Part shown: positions 16,431 to 25,601 of the stretch, in pieces
How positions within the stretch are numbered: position 1 is the stretch's first letter
Layout: every line of letters starts with the position of its first letter
Origin: Oscillospiraceae bacterium
GTDB lineage: Bacteria > Bacillota > Clostridia > Monoglobales > Monoglobaceae
Reading direction: 5' to 3'
Assembly: GCA_015068605.1 (NCBI GenBank)
Contig: SVKF01000003.1
Coordinates: 62,001 to 126,000, forward strand
DNA length: 64,000 nt
Program-made: the position numbers and the translations under genes
Notes under the pieces: model-generated
Seen by the model: only the letters and a program-made list of their open reading frames with translations
Databases searched by the model: none
Told to the model about the DNA's origin: nothing

Positions 16431-19400
16431 GTGAGTGGGTATCTTGCAGGTATTGACATTGGCTCAACAACTGTCAAGCTTGTCATTTTAAATGAAAATA
16501 AAAATATTATATACAGCAAATATCGTCGACATGGGGCACACACAAAGGAAACTTTGCTGGAGCTTCTTTTTGACGCAAAAAATACATTGGGCAGCTTTTC
16601 CGTTTCAGCATCAATAACGGGGTCCGGCGCTATTAATCTGGCTAAAAAGCTGGAGATTGATTTTGTTCAGGAGGTTGTTGCGACTGCCTCTGCAGTTGAA
16701 TTTACTGCGCCTCATACAGATGTTGCTATTGAGCTTGGCGGAGAAGACGCTAAAATTATATATTTTACGGGTGGTCTTGAGGAGAGAATGAACGGTGTCT
16801 GTGCCGGTGGAACAGGCTCTTTTATCGACCAAATGGCGGCTCTTTTGCAGACAGATGCCACGGGGCTTAACGACGAAGCGGTCAACTATACGGAGATATA
16901 TCCTATTGCCGCTCGTTGCGGTGTTTTCGCAAAAACGGACATTCAGCCTCTTATAAATGAGGGTGCAACAAAGGCAAACCTTGCCGCATCTATTTTTCAG
17001 GCGGTTGTCAATCAGACAATATCAGGACTTGCCTGCGGAAAGCCTATTCGCGGAAATGTTGCGTTTTTGGGTGGGCCTCTTCACTTCTTGCCTGAACTTA
17101 AGGCGGCGTTTATCCGCACATTAAATCTTACTCCCGAAACAACCGTTGACCCTGAAAATTCTCATTTGTTTGCGGCATTGGGCTCTGCCCTTGAATCGGA
17201 AAATTCCGCTTCTGTATCTGTTGACGATTTAATCGGAAAGCTTGAAACAGGGGACGAAATCACATTTGAAATGCCTCGTCTTGAGCCTTTATTCGGCTCC
17301 GAAGACGAATATAATGAATTTATCCGCAGGCATAAAAAGTCTGTTGTTCCGTCAACGGGGCTTGACCAATATGAGGGTGATTGCTTTTTGGGAATTGATG
17401 CAGGCTCAACAACAACAAAGCTTGTTTTAATAGGCGACGAGGGGCAACTGTTGTTTTCATACTATGCAAACAACAGCGGAAATCCCATAAAGACCGCTAT
17501 AAATGCCATTGATATTTTAAAGAAACAGCTTCCCGAAAATGCAAAAATTGTCCATTCCTGTTCAACGGGCTACGGAGAAGCTCTCCTTAAGGCGGCATTT
17601 TCTCTTGACGAGGGCGAGGTTGAAACCATCGCTCATACCACAGCGGCAAAATTTTTCTGCCCTGATCTTGACTGTGTTTTGGATATTGGCGGTCAGGATA
17701 TGAAATGTATAAAAATTAAGAATAATTCCGTTGATTCGGTTATTTTAAACGAAGCCTGCTCATCCGGTTGCGGCTCATTTATAGAAAACTTTGCAAACTC
17801 TCTTGGCTTTAATGTCAGCGACTTTGCAAACAAAGCTCTTTTTTCAGATGCTCCCGTTGACCTTGGAACAAGATGTACGGTTTTCATGAACTCCAATGTT
17901 AAGCAGGCGCAGAAGGAGGGGGCAAGTGTTTCTGATATTTCGGCAGGTCTTGCCTATTCAGTTATCAAAAATGCTCTCTTTAAGGTTATCAAGCTGACAA
18001 GCGGCAGTGAACTGGGCAAAAATATCGTTGTTCAAGGGGGAACATTCCTCAACCATGCCGTTTTGCGTGCCTTTGAAAAAATAACGGGAATTGAAGCCAT
18101 TTGTCCGGATATTTCAGGGCTTATGGGTGCTTTTGGTGCGGCGCTGATTGCTAAAGAGCGATATAGCGGTCAGGGGACGACAATGCTTTCTCTTGACGAA
18201 ATTTCAAGCCTTGAATATACCTCAACCTCCACCCGTTGCAAGGGTTGTTCCAACAACTGTATGCTGACCATTAACAAATTTTCGGGTAACAGACGCTACA
18301 TAAGCGGAAACAGATGTGAAAAAGGTCTCGGAAACGATTCTCCTCAGGAGAAAAATCCGAATATGTTTGAATATAAGCGAGAAAGACTGTTCTCGTATAC
18401 CCCACTTCCCGAAGAAGCTGCTGTCCGTGGAACGGTTGGTATTCCGAGAGTTCTTAATATGTATGAAAACTATCCGTTCTGGGCGGTTTTCTTTGAAAAG
18501 CTTAAAATCAGAGCGGTTTTATCCCCATATTCCGATAGAAAAATATATGAGCTTGGAATGGAATCCATCCCGTCTGAATCGGAATGTTATCCGGCTAAGC
18601 TCTCTCACGGTCATGTTCAATGGCTTATAAATCAGGGGATTACCACGATTTTCCACCCTTGCGTTTTCTATGAACACCAGGAAACACAAGATGCGCAAAA
18701 TCATTATAATTGTCCTATCGTTGTATCTTATGCAGAAAATCTTAAAAATAATGTTGAGGATGTTGCCTCGGGAAAGGTTAAATATATCCGTCCCTTTATT
18801 GCGTTTACAAATGAAAAAATATTGGCGAACCGCCTTTGTGCTGTATGTCGTGATAACTGGGGTATTCCCGAAAAGGAAGTCCGTATGGCGGTTAAATGTG
18901 CATGGGAAGAACAGCGAAGGGCGAAAGAAGATATTAAAAAAGAGGGAAAGCGAATCCTCGACCTTATGCGAAGTCAGGGGAAAAAAGGTATTGTCCTTGC
19001 AGGAAGACCTTATCATATTGACCCTGAAATCAACCACGGTATTCCCGAAATGATTGCATCTTACGGGTTTACTGTCTTTACAGAGGACTCCCTTCCCATA
19101 GACTTTGCTCCTCAAAGACCACTCCGTGTTGTTGACCAGTGGGTTTACCATTCCCGTTTATATTCTGCGGCGGAGTTTGTGACCAAATGCAATGACATTG
19201 AGCTTATCCAGCTTAACTCCTTCGGTTGCGGTCTTGATGCCATTACCACAGACCAGGTTTGCGAAATTCTGGAAAACAGCAATAAGCTTTACACTCTTTT
19301 AAAAATAGATGAGGTCAATAATTTAGGTGCTGTCCGTATCCGCATAAGAAGTCTTATTGCCGCTATAAAGCTGCGTGAAGCAAACGGAATTATTGCAAAA

Positions 19401-20711
19401 CCCGTATCTCCCGTTCATAATCGTGTTGAATTTACCAAAGAGATGCGTGATAGGGGTTACACTATAATCGCTCCGCAAATGAGCCCTATTCATTTTGATA
19501 TTATAGAGCCCGTTTTCAAAAAGCATGGTTATAATGTTGTTGTCCTGAGTAATGATAACAGAAGCGCCATAGACACGGGGCTAAAATATGTTAATAACGA
19601 TGCCTGCTTCCCGTCAATTACTGTTGTGGGGCAGATTATGGAGGCTGTTCTGTCCGGTGATTATGATACCGATAAGCTCGCCATTGTTATGGCTCAGACG
19701 GGCGGTTGCTGTCGTGCCAGCAACTATGTCAGCCTTATCCGTCGGGCTTTGGAAAAGGCTGAGCTTCCTCATATTCCCGTTTTGTCCCTCAATGCAAACG
19801 GAATGGAGAAAAACAGCGGTTTTTCACCGTCTCCTCTGTTTTTATTTGATATTGTCAAGGCGGCAATTTACGGAGACCTGCTGATGCGTTGTCTTTATCG
19901 TGTCCGTCCTTACGAGAAGGTAAGGGGTGCGGCAAATGCACTGCATCAGAAGTGGCAGGATATCTGCATTGACTCTCTCGTCAATAAAAAGAGTAAGTTT
20001 AAATATACCGATGTGTGCAGAGGCATTGTTGAGGCATTTGATAATTTCCCGATTAACGAGGAGCTTGTTAAACCAAGGGTTGGAATTGTCGGGGAAATTC
20101 TTGTTAAATATATGCCTCTTGCCAACAATCAAATCGTCAATCTTCTTGAAAAAGAGGGTGCTGAGGCTGTTGTTCCCGACCTTATCGACTTCTTCATTTA
20201 TTGCCTTTATAACAACGAATATAAAGCCACATACCTTGGAGATTCGCAAAAAAGCAACTATATCTCGAAAACTGCAATATCTGTTATAAATACTATCCGA
20301 AAGCCTGCTGTTGCGGCTCTTAAGAAGAGTCGCCGTTTCCATGCGCCTGTTCCCATGAACAAAATCGCAGACCTTGCAAAACCCATTTTATCCATAGGAA
20401 ACCAGTATGGAGAAGGCTGGTTTTTGACTGGCGAAATGGCGGAGCTGCTTTCCGTTGATGTTCCGAATATTGTATGTATTCAGCCTTTCGGCTGTCTTCC
20501 CAATCATGTTGTGGGCAAGGGGGTTATTAAAGCACTCAAGAAAAAATACCCCGATGCAAACATCACCGCTGTTGACTATGACCCGGGTGCAAGTGAGGTT
20601 AATCAGCTTAACAGAATTAAGCTTATGCTTCAGACCGCTAAAAAGCGTTTGCCGAAAGAATCGTCCATTCGACAGGAAGCGGCAGAAAATAAGCCGCCTG
20701 CTATAGTATAA
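16431..20711 (+). CDS. Large acyl-CoA dehydratase activase-related protein (two BadF/BadG ATPase domains, DUF2229)
   Basis: 1426 aa. Two ASKHA ATPase modules are visible: GIDIGSTTVKLVIL with CAGGTGSFIDQ (about 5-270), and FLGIDAGSTTTKLVLI with SSGCGSFIENF (about 320-570). A Cys-rich segment CKGCSNNCMLTINKFSG follows near 610. The C-terminal half is DUF2229/HgdB-like (GRPYHIDPEINHG, FGCGLDAITTDQVCE, AQTGGCCRASNY) with cysteines that could hold a 4Fe-4S cluster. Archetypal activators are 260-aa dimers that drive one electron into 2-hydroxyacyl-CoA dehydratases. The fused form is common in Clostridia, but its substrate is unknown. The start is a GTG at 16431 with CGGAGGT before it. Confidence 0.88.
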   Translation: MSGYLAGIDIGSTTVKLVILNENKNIIYSKYRRHGAHTKETLLELLFDAKNTLGSFSVSASITGSGAINLAKKLEIDFVQEVVATASAVEFTAPHTDVAIELGGEDAKIIYFTGGLEERMNGVCAGGTGSFIDQMAALLQTDATGLNDEAVNYTEIYPIAARCGVFAKTDIQPLINEGATKANLAASIFQAVVNQTISGLACGKPIRGNVAFLGGPLHFLPELKAAFIRTLNLTPETTVDPENSHLFAALGSALESENSASVSVDDLIGKLETGDEITFEMPRLEPLFGSEDEYNEFIRRHKKSVVPSTGLDQYEGDCFLGIDAGSTTTKLVLIGDEGQLLFSYYANNSGNPIKTAINAIDILKKQLPENAKIVHSCSTGYGEALLKAAFSLDEGEVETIAHTTAAKFFCPDLDCVLDIGGQDMKCIKIKNNSVDSVILNEACSSGCGSFIENFANSLGFNVSDFANKALFSDAPVDLGTRCTVFMNSNVKQAQKEGASVSDISAGLAYSVIKNALFKVIKLTSGSELGKNIVVQGGTFLNHAVLRAFEKITGIEAICPDISGLMGAFGAALIAKERYSGQGTTMLSLDEISSLEYTSTSTRCKGCSNNCMLTINKFSGNRRYISGNRCEKGLGNDSPQEKNPNMFEYKRERLFSYTPLPEEAAVRGTVGIPRVLNMYENYPFWAVFFEKLKIRAVLSPYSDRKIYELGMESIPSESECYPAKLSHGHVQWLINQGITTIFHPCVFYEHQETQDAQNHYNCPIVVSYAENLKNNVEDVASGKVKYIRPFIAFTNEKILANRLCAVCRDNWGIPEKEVRMAVKCAWEEQRRAKEDIKKEGKRILDLMRSQGKKGIVLAGRPYHIDPEINHGIPEMIASYGFTVFTEDSLPIDFAPQRPLRVVDQWVYHSRLYSAAEFVTKCNDIELIQLNSFGCGLDAITTDQVCEILENSNKLYTLLKIDEVNNLGAVRIRIRSLIAAIKLREANGIIAKPVSPVHNRVEFTKEMRDRGYTIIAPQMSPIHFDIIEPVFKKHGYNVVVLSNDNRSAIDTGLKYVNNDACFPSITVVGQIMEAVLSGDYDTDKLAIVMAQTGGCCRASNYVSLIRRALEKAELPHIPVLSLNANGMEKNSGFSPSPLFLFDIVKAAIYGDLLMRCLYRVRPYEKVRGAANALHQKWQDICIDSLVNKKSKFKYTDVCRGIVEAFDNFPINEELVKPRVGIVGEILVKYMPLANNQIVNLLEKEGAEAVVPDLIDFFIYCLYNNEYKATYLGDSQKSNYISKTAISVINTIRKPAVAALKKSRRFHAPVPMNKIADLAKPILSIGNQYGEGWFLTGEMAELLSVDVPNIVCIQPFGCLPNHVVGKGVIKALKKKYPDANITAVDYDPGASEVNQLNRIKLMLQTAKKRLPKESSIRQEAAENKPPAIV

Positions 20712-20752
20712 TAAAATTAAGGGACTCTCTTAAAAGTTAAAGGAGGAAAAAG

Positions 20753-22114
20753 ATGACAAAATCATATTCAGAAATTACGCCTTTGATTAAAAATCTTGCC
20801 GAAAAATCAAAAAGTAATAACCGGATAACCCGGGAAATGTATATAGAAAATAATGTTAAAAAGGGACTTCGTGATAACAACGGTAATGGGGTTATCACCG
20901 GTTTGACGGAAATATCAACTATTATTTCCAAAGAAAAGAATGAAGCAGGGGACACCATTCCGTGTCCGGGCAGGCTTTATTATCGTGGTATTAACATCAA
21001 AGACCTTGCAAACGGATTTTTGAAAGAGGGCAGATTCGGATTTGAAGAAACTGTTTATATCCTCTTGTTTTCGGAATTGCCAAATGAGGAACAGCTTAGA
21101 GAATTCAATGAGCTTTTAGCAAATTACAGAACTCTCCCGACCTCCTTTGTCAGGGATATGATTTTAAAAGCTCCCGGCAAGGATATGATGAATATTCTTT
21201 CAAGATGTGTTCTCGCCCTTTATCCTTATGACGATAATCCCGATGATATATCTTTGGAGAATGTTTTAAGGCAAAGCCTTCAGCTTATTTCCATGTTTCC
21301 CCTTCTGGCGGTATACGGATACCATAGCTACAGGCACTATCACCTGAATAAAACTCTGCATATCCGAAACCCGAAGCGTGAATTTTCCACCGCTGAAAAC
21401 CTTCTTCGTATTTTGAGAAAGAACGGTGAATTTTCAGACCTTGAAGCCCGTGTTTTAGACCTGGCTTTAGTTCTCCACGCAGAACACGGCGGAGGAAATA
21501 ACTCCAGCTTTACAACCCATGTTGTGACCTCGTCGGGGACAGATACATATTCATCTGTTGCGGCGGCTTTAGGCTCTTTGAAAGGTCCTCGTCATGGCGG
21601 AGCGAATATAAAAGTTGCCATGATGTTTGACAATATTATGAAAAATGTAAATATTAAAGATAAATCCGCCCTTAAGGACTATCTTGTTAAAATTCTCGAT
21701 AAAGAAGCCTTTGACAAAAGCGGTCTTATATACGGAATGGGACACGCGGTTTATTCCATATCCGACCCGAGAGCCGATATGCTAAAGATTTGTGCGAAGG
21801 ATTTATCCCGTGAAAAAAATTGCCTTGAGGAATTTGAGCTTTATGAAACTGTTGCAGCCCTTGCAACGGAGATAATAGCGGAAAAACGGAAGATATATAA
21901 AGGGGTCAGCCCTAATGTTGACTTCTATTCCGGTCTGGTTTACAGACTTCTCAACCTTCCTTATGAGCTTTTCACACCTATTTTTGCAATTTCAAGAATT
22001 GCAGGCTGGTCAGCCCACCGCATAGAAGAAATTGAAAATGCAGGGAAGATAATCCGCCCTGCTTATATCGGGGTTAAGCCTGAAAGAGACTATGTTCCGA
22101 TAGAAAAAAGGTAA
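20753..22114 (+). CDS. Citrate/2-methylcitrate synthase, copy 1
   Basis: 453 aa of the citrate synthase family, with LHAEHGGGNNSSF (catalytic His), KGPRHGGAN (second catalytic His) and the late Asp-containing YGMGHAVYSISDPRAD. An N-terminal extension of about 50 aa is shared with copy 2 (37677-39029), to which it is clearly homologous over the whole length. The reaction is oxaloacetate plus acetyl-CoA to citrate, or a related condensation. RBS AAAGGAGG at 20740-20746. It lies 41 nt behind the activase gene, so both may be co-transcribed. Confidence 0.9.
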   Translation: MTKSYSEITPLIKNLAEKSKSNNRITREMYIENNVKKGLRDNNGNGVITGLTEISTIISKEKNEAGDTIPCPGRLYYRGINIKDLANGFLKEGRFGFEETVYILLFSELPNEEQLREFNELLANYRTLPTSFVRDMILKAPGKDMMNILSRCVLALYPYDDNPDDISLENVLRQSLQLISMFPLLAVYGYHSYRHYHLNKTLHIRNPKREFSTAENLLRILRKNGEFSDLEARVLDLALVLHAEHGGGNNSSFTTHVVTSSGTDTYSSVAAALGSLKGPRHGGANIKVAMMFDNIMKNVNIKDKSALKDYLVKILDKEAFDKSGLIYGMGHAVYSISDPRADMLKICAKDLSREKNCLEEFELYETVAALATEIIAEKRKIYKGVSPNVDFYSGLVYRLLNLPYELFTPIFAISRIAGWSAHRIEEIENAGKIIRPAYIGVKPERDYVPIEKR

Positions 22115-22124
22115 CAGAAGTTAA

Positions 22125-22178
22125 TGTGCACCGCCCTCCAAAAGTTAGACCAAAATCTAACAATTAGAGGACGGTGTG
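22125..22178. terminator. Palindrome between convergent genes, IS-end-like, likely bidirectional terminator
   Basis: GTGCACCGCCCTCCAAAAG and the complement of its right side (CACCGTCCTCTAATTGTTAGA) match at about 17 of 21 positions. The centre GTTAGACCAAAATCTAAC is a perfect hairpin. The stretch resembles the two outer ends of an IS3-type element joined without a transposase. Confidence 0.5.
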
Positions 22179-22185
22179 TTTTGCG

Positions 22186-23646
22186 TTAGCTTTTTGATTT
22201 CTTGTAAAGCAGGGCATATAATGCCGTAACAGCCAAAATTGATGCGATTAAGTAGGCTCCGCTTAAGCTGTCGGGGATAAATATTTCCGAAAGCAAAATA
22301 ACAATCAAGCTGCAGAAGAACGCTCTTGTTATGCTTGACAGGGGAATAAAGCTTTCTGCCATTTTGTGTATCTTCCCTGCTGTCAATGTGCAGGTTAATG
22401 CATTGCTTGAAAAGAACATTAAAATAATTGCAAAATTCCCCAAATAGGGCAAAATAACCCAGACAATAAACAGCCTTAACGCCGAATCCCAAAGACTGTA
22501 TTTCAGTAGTTTTTTCTGTTCGCCCAATCCGCCGAGCATACTGCTTGAAAGGGAATCTATGACCATAAGAGGGCAAAGCAGGGCTAACGGGGCTATATAT
22601 TTTGCCCCTTCGGTTGTTCCGTATACCATAAGAGATAATTCTTCGGGGAAGGCGGAAAAAATAACAAAAACAAGAAACCCGAAAAATAAACCGATTTTTC
22701 CGATTCGTTTTGCAATCCCTGAAAATTTCCCTTTTTCCGTTGCTCTTGAAACCTCAGGGGATAAGAGTGCCATAAACGAGGAAATCAGATTTAGGGGGAA
22801 AACAATAAGAGGCATGGTCATTCCTTTAATTAAGCCATATTCTCCCACCGCATTTTCTTTTCCAAACCTCTCAAATCCGTCAATAATTTTAACATCCTCA
22901 ATCATGCGGAAAAATGAATTTCCCACAGCAGAGGCAGTCATTGGAATTGTCATATTTAGTATCCCTTTGACGGGACAGCCTTGGCTTTTCCTTCCTTTTG
23001 AGTGAAATTTATAGCGTATAAGAAGATAAACACAAGATGAAAATTCGCCGATTGTAAGCCCCGCCATAACTCCTGCACAGCCGTATTCTGTCCCAATATA
23101 TAAGCCTTTCCCGAGGAAATAGCTGATTGATGCAATCTTAACTGCCTGCTCAACAAATTCGGACTCTGCAGGGATGATGACCTTTCTTATTCCGTAAAAA
23201 TAGCCTTTTATGCAGTATGAAATTCCCATAAAAAGTGATGCCGGAGCAATGCATAAAAGTCCCGTCACGCATCTCATATCGTTTAAAATCGATTGGGACA
23301 GCCATTCCGCAAATAAAAATACAAATGAAACACACACAGCTCCAACGCAGAAAACGGTTTGCAAAGCAGACTTGACAACTCCAACGCTCCCCTCCCGATT
23401 TCCCTGCTCTTCTTTGATTGAAACCAGCCTTGAAACCGCAACTCCCATGCCTGCCGAGGATAGGCTTAAAATTATTCCGAACACACTCATTATCAGGGAA
23501 AAAATGCCCATTCCTTCTGCACCCAGTTGTTTTGAATAATAGGAACGAAAGGCAAAATCAATAGTTTTTGTTATAATCCCCGTAACGGTTAATATCATCA
23601 TATTGTAAGCAACAGGATTTCTTCTCACAAAATCACACACCCACAT
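22186..23646 (-). CDS. Polysaccharide flippase, SpoVB/MurJ-like (MOP superfamily)
   Basis: 486 aa with about 13-14 hydrophobic helices. N-terminal RNPVAYNMMILTVTGIITKT and the QLGAEGMGIFSL motif fit the SpoVB/stage V or MurJ-like branch of lipid-linked oligosaccharide flippases. In spore formers SpoVB acts in cortex synthesis; other members export lipid II or teichoic precursors. The exact cargo cannot be read from sequence. It is a single gene, divergent from the VanW gene. Confidence 0.85.
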   Translation of the reverse strand: MWVCDFVRRNPVAYNMMILTVTGIITKTIDFAFRSYYSKQLGAEGMGIFSLIMSVFGIILSLSSAGMGVAVSRLVSIKEEQGNREGSVGVVKSALQTVFCVGAVCVSFVFLFAEWLSQSILNDMRCVTGLLCIAPASLFMGISYCIKGYFYGIRKVIIPAESEFVEQAVKIASISYFLGKGLYIGTEYGCAGVMAGLTIGEFSSCVYLLIRYKFHSKGRKSQGCPVKGILNMTIPMTASAVGNSFFRMIEDVKIIDGFERFGKENAVGEYGLIKGMTMPLIVFPLNLISSFMALLSPEVSRATEKGKFSGIAKRIGKIGLFFGFLVFVIFSAFPEELSLMVYGTTEGAKYIAPLALLCPLMVIDSLSSSMLGGLGEQKKLLKYSLWDSALRLFIVWVILPYLGNFAIILMFFSSNALTCTLTAGKIHKMAESFIPLSSITRAFFCSLIVILLSEIFIPDSLSGAYLIASILAVTALYALLYKKSKS

Positions 23647-23730
23647 AGCTTTATATTTATTTATATTAAGAATGTTTTGCTCTTATGAGAATAAATATAA
23701 TTTATAAAGCTATTGATTTTTACGGCAAAA

Positions 23731-23758
23731 TGTGTATAATATATATTAAGCTATATTA
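23731..23758 (+). promoter_or_regulatory. Possible promoter of the VanW-domain gene
   Basis: Reads TTGATT, spacer of about 16 nt, TATAAT, directly upstream of the ribosome site AAAGGGGG. Confidence 0.6.
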
Positions 23759-23780
23759 AAAAAAAGGGGGATTGCTTGTT

Positions 23781-25505
23781 ATGTCAGAAAAATCCGGAGA
23801 AAAGGCAAAATCAAGCAATATTTTTTCAAAAATCAATAAAACAAGGCTTATTGTTTTAGTCTCGGTTTTGTCGGTCTGTCTTGTTCTCGGCATTTTTATG
23901 GTCTATGCAGGGAACTATGCCGATGTATACCCGAATACATACATAAACGGAGCTTCTATCAGCGGGATGACCGCCGATGAACTTAAGGCTTTCTGCGAGG
24001 AGTATTATGAGAAAAACAGTGTTCCCGAAACCTTGAATTTTGTTGTGGACGGGAAAACATTTTCCGTTAAATCTTCAGACATAGGCTTATGCTTTGATGC
24101 GGAGAGAACCCTTGCCCTGACCATAGGAAACAGAGCGGAAAACGGATTTTTTTCAAACCTTGCGAACTATACGAAAAGTATATTCAGCGACACGGTTTTA
24201 AACCCGTCGGTTAAGATTGATTCAAAAAAATTTGACGAGGTTATGGCTGAATACTTAAAGCCTTATGAAATCCGGCCAAATAACGCAAGCTATTCTGTTG
24301 AAAATAATAAGCTTATTATAAAAAAAGGTAACGACGGGAAAAAGCTTGACAAAGCCCTTTTAATTGCTGAGATTGAGAAAAATATTAACTCACCATCTTC
24401 ATCAATTCCCCTTGTGTTTGCGAAAGTTGAGGGAAAGACCTTTAATGTGGACTCCCTCTACAAGGAGCTGACGGGGGCGGCAAAGGATGCTTATTACGAA
24501 AAAACCTCGGACGGAAATGTTATTGTTATTGCGGATAAACCTCAAATCAAAGTCAATAAGGACACTTTGAAGAAGGCTGTTGAGTCAAAAAATTCATCCT
24601 CTTCTGTCGCTGTGACGGTTATTCCTGCTAATAGAACAAAAAAAGACCTTGAGGAGGCACTTTTCTCCGAGACAATAGGAACATGGACCAGTTATTTCTC
24701 AACAAGCAATGTTGCAAGGTCGGAAAATGTCCGGCTGTCCGCTTCCAGAATAAACAACACAATCCTTATGCCGGGGGAAAGCTTTTCCTATGATAAAACA
24801 GTCGGTCCGAGAACTGCTGAAAACGGCTTTAAGGTTGCCGGTGTGTATATAAACAACAAGGTGGAAAATGGTATAGGTGGTGGAATTTGTCAGACCTCGT
24901 CAACCCTATATTCTGCGGTTCTTTATTCAAATCTTGAAATAGTTTCAAGAACTTCGCATTCTCTGCCCGTTAGCTATATGCCTGCCGGACAGGATGCAAC
25001 TATCGCCGCAGGGGCTATTGATTTTGTGTTCAAAAATAACACGGAATATCCCATTAAAATCGAAACCTCCATAGAGGGTGGCGGTATCACCTGTTCAATT
25101 ATCGGAACTCCCGTCAAAGGTCAAAAGGTTGTTATAAGTAATGTGACAACCGCCTCATATACTCCTTCAACAGAGATTGAAACAGATGCAAGTATTCCAA
25201 AAGGCTTCAAAAAGACGGTGAAGGGCTCCGGTGGCTATGCGGTTTCATCAACAAGGTTGGTATATCAGGATGATGTTCTTGTTAAAACCGAGCCGCTCAC
25301 AAAGAGTGTATACCATGCCACACCTCATATTGTGACAGTAAATCCTGATGAGCGAGGTGTTGCAGTTGAAACACTTATTGAGCAAGGGAGTGTAACAGAT
25401 GCACCGTTGCCTGAGGATATTGAGTTAAACGGCAGTGAATCCGAGAACTTGGAGGAGGATAATCCTTCAATCGAGAATTCAGACGATGAAGTGATTGAAA
25501 TTTAA
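23781..25505 (+). CDS. VanW-domain cell-wall protein with PG_binding_4 and G5-like domains
   Basis: 574 aa. One N-terminal transmembrane segment (RLIVLVSVLSVCLVLGIFMV) is followed by peptidoglycan-binding-4-type repeats (ISGMTADELKAFCEEYY), then VanW (MPGESFSYDKTVGPRT, GGGICQTSSTLYSAVL, SHSLPVSYMPAGQDATI) and a G5-like domain with an acidic tail. It likely faces the cell wall; the VanW fold's activity is unknown. The ORF track begins at a TTG too close to GGGGG; ATG 23781 has good spacing. Confidence 0.87.
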   Translation: MSEKSGEKAKSSNIFSKINKTRLIVLVSVLSVCLVLGIFMVYAGNYADVYPNTYINGASISGMTADELKAFCEEYYEKNSVPETLNFVVDGKTFSVKSSDIGLCFDAERTLALTIGNRAENGFFSNLANYTKSIFSDTVLNPSVKIDSKKFDEVMAEYLKPYEIRPNNASYSVENNKLIIKKGNDGKKLDKALLIAEIEKNINSPSSSIPLVFAKVEGKTFNVDSLYKELTGAAKDAYYEKTSDGNVIVIADKPQIKVNKDTLKKAVESKNSSSSVAVTVIPANRTKKDLEEALFSETIGTWTSYFSTSNVARSENVRLSASRINNTILMPGESFSYDKTVGPRTAENGFKVAGVYINNKVENGIGGGICQTSSTLYSAVLYSNLEIVSRTSHSLPVSYMPAGQDATIAAGAIDFVFKNNTEYPIKIETSIEGGGITCSIIGTPVKGQKVVISNVTTASYTPSTEIETDASIPKGFKKTVKGSGGYAVSSTRLVYQDDVLVKTEPLTKSVYHATPHIVTVNPDERGVAVETLIEQGSVTDAPLPEDIELNGSESENLEEDNPSIENSDDEVIEI

Positions 25506-25528
25506 ATTTTTTGTGGAGCATAATTCTA

Positions 25529-25585
25529 AATACCCCCGTTATGAGATAAAGCCTTTTTAAAGGTATTCATCATAACGAGGGTATT
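25529..25585. terminator. Terminator between convergent VanW and AI-2E genes
   Basis: AATACCCCCGTTATGA pairs with TCATAACGAGGGTATT (one mismatch) and is followed by ATATTATT. Confidence 0.85.
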
Positions 25586-25601
25586 ATATTATTGGGAAAG
25601 T

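Noticed and set aside
18519-19151. 210-aa minus ORF inside the activase gene
   Set aside because: Shadow of a well-supported gene; no start signal or known motif.
22157-22576. 139-aa minus ORF overlapping the flippase gene
   Set aside because: Out-of-frame shadow of the flippase C-terminus.
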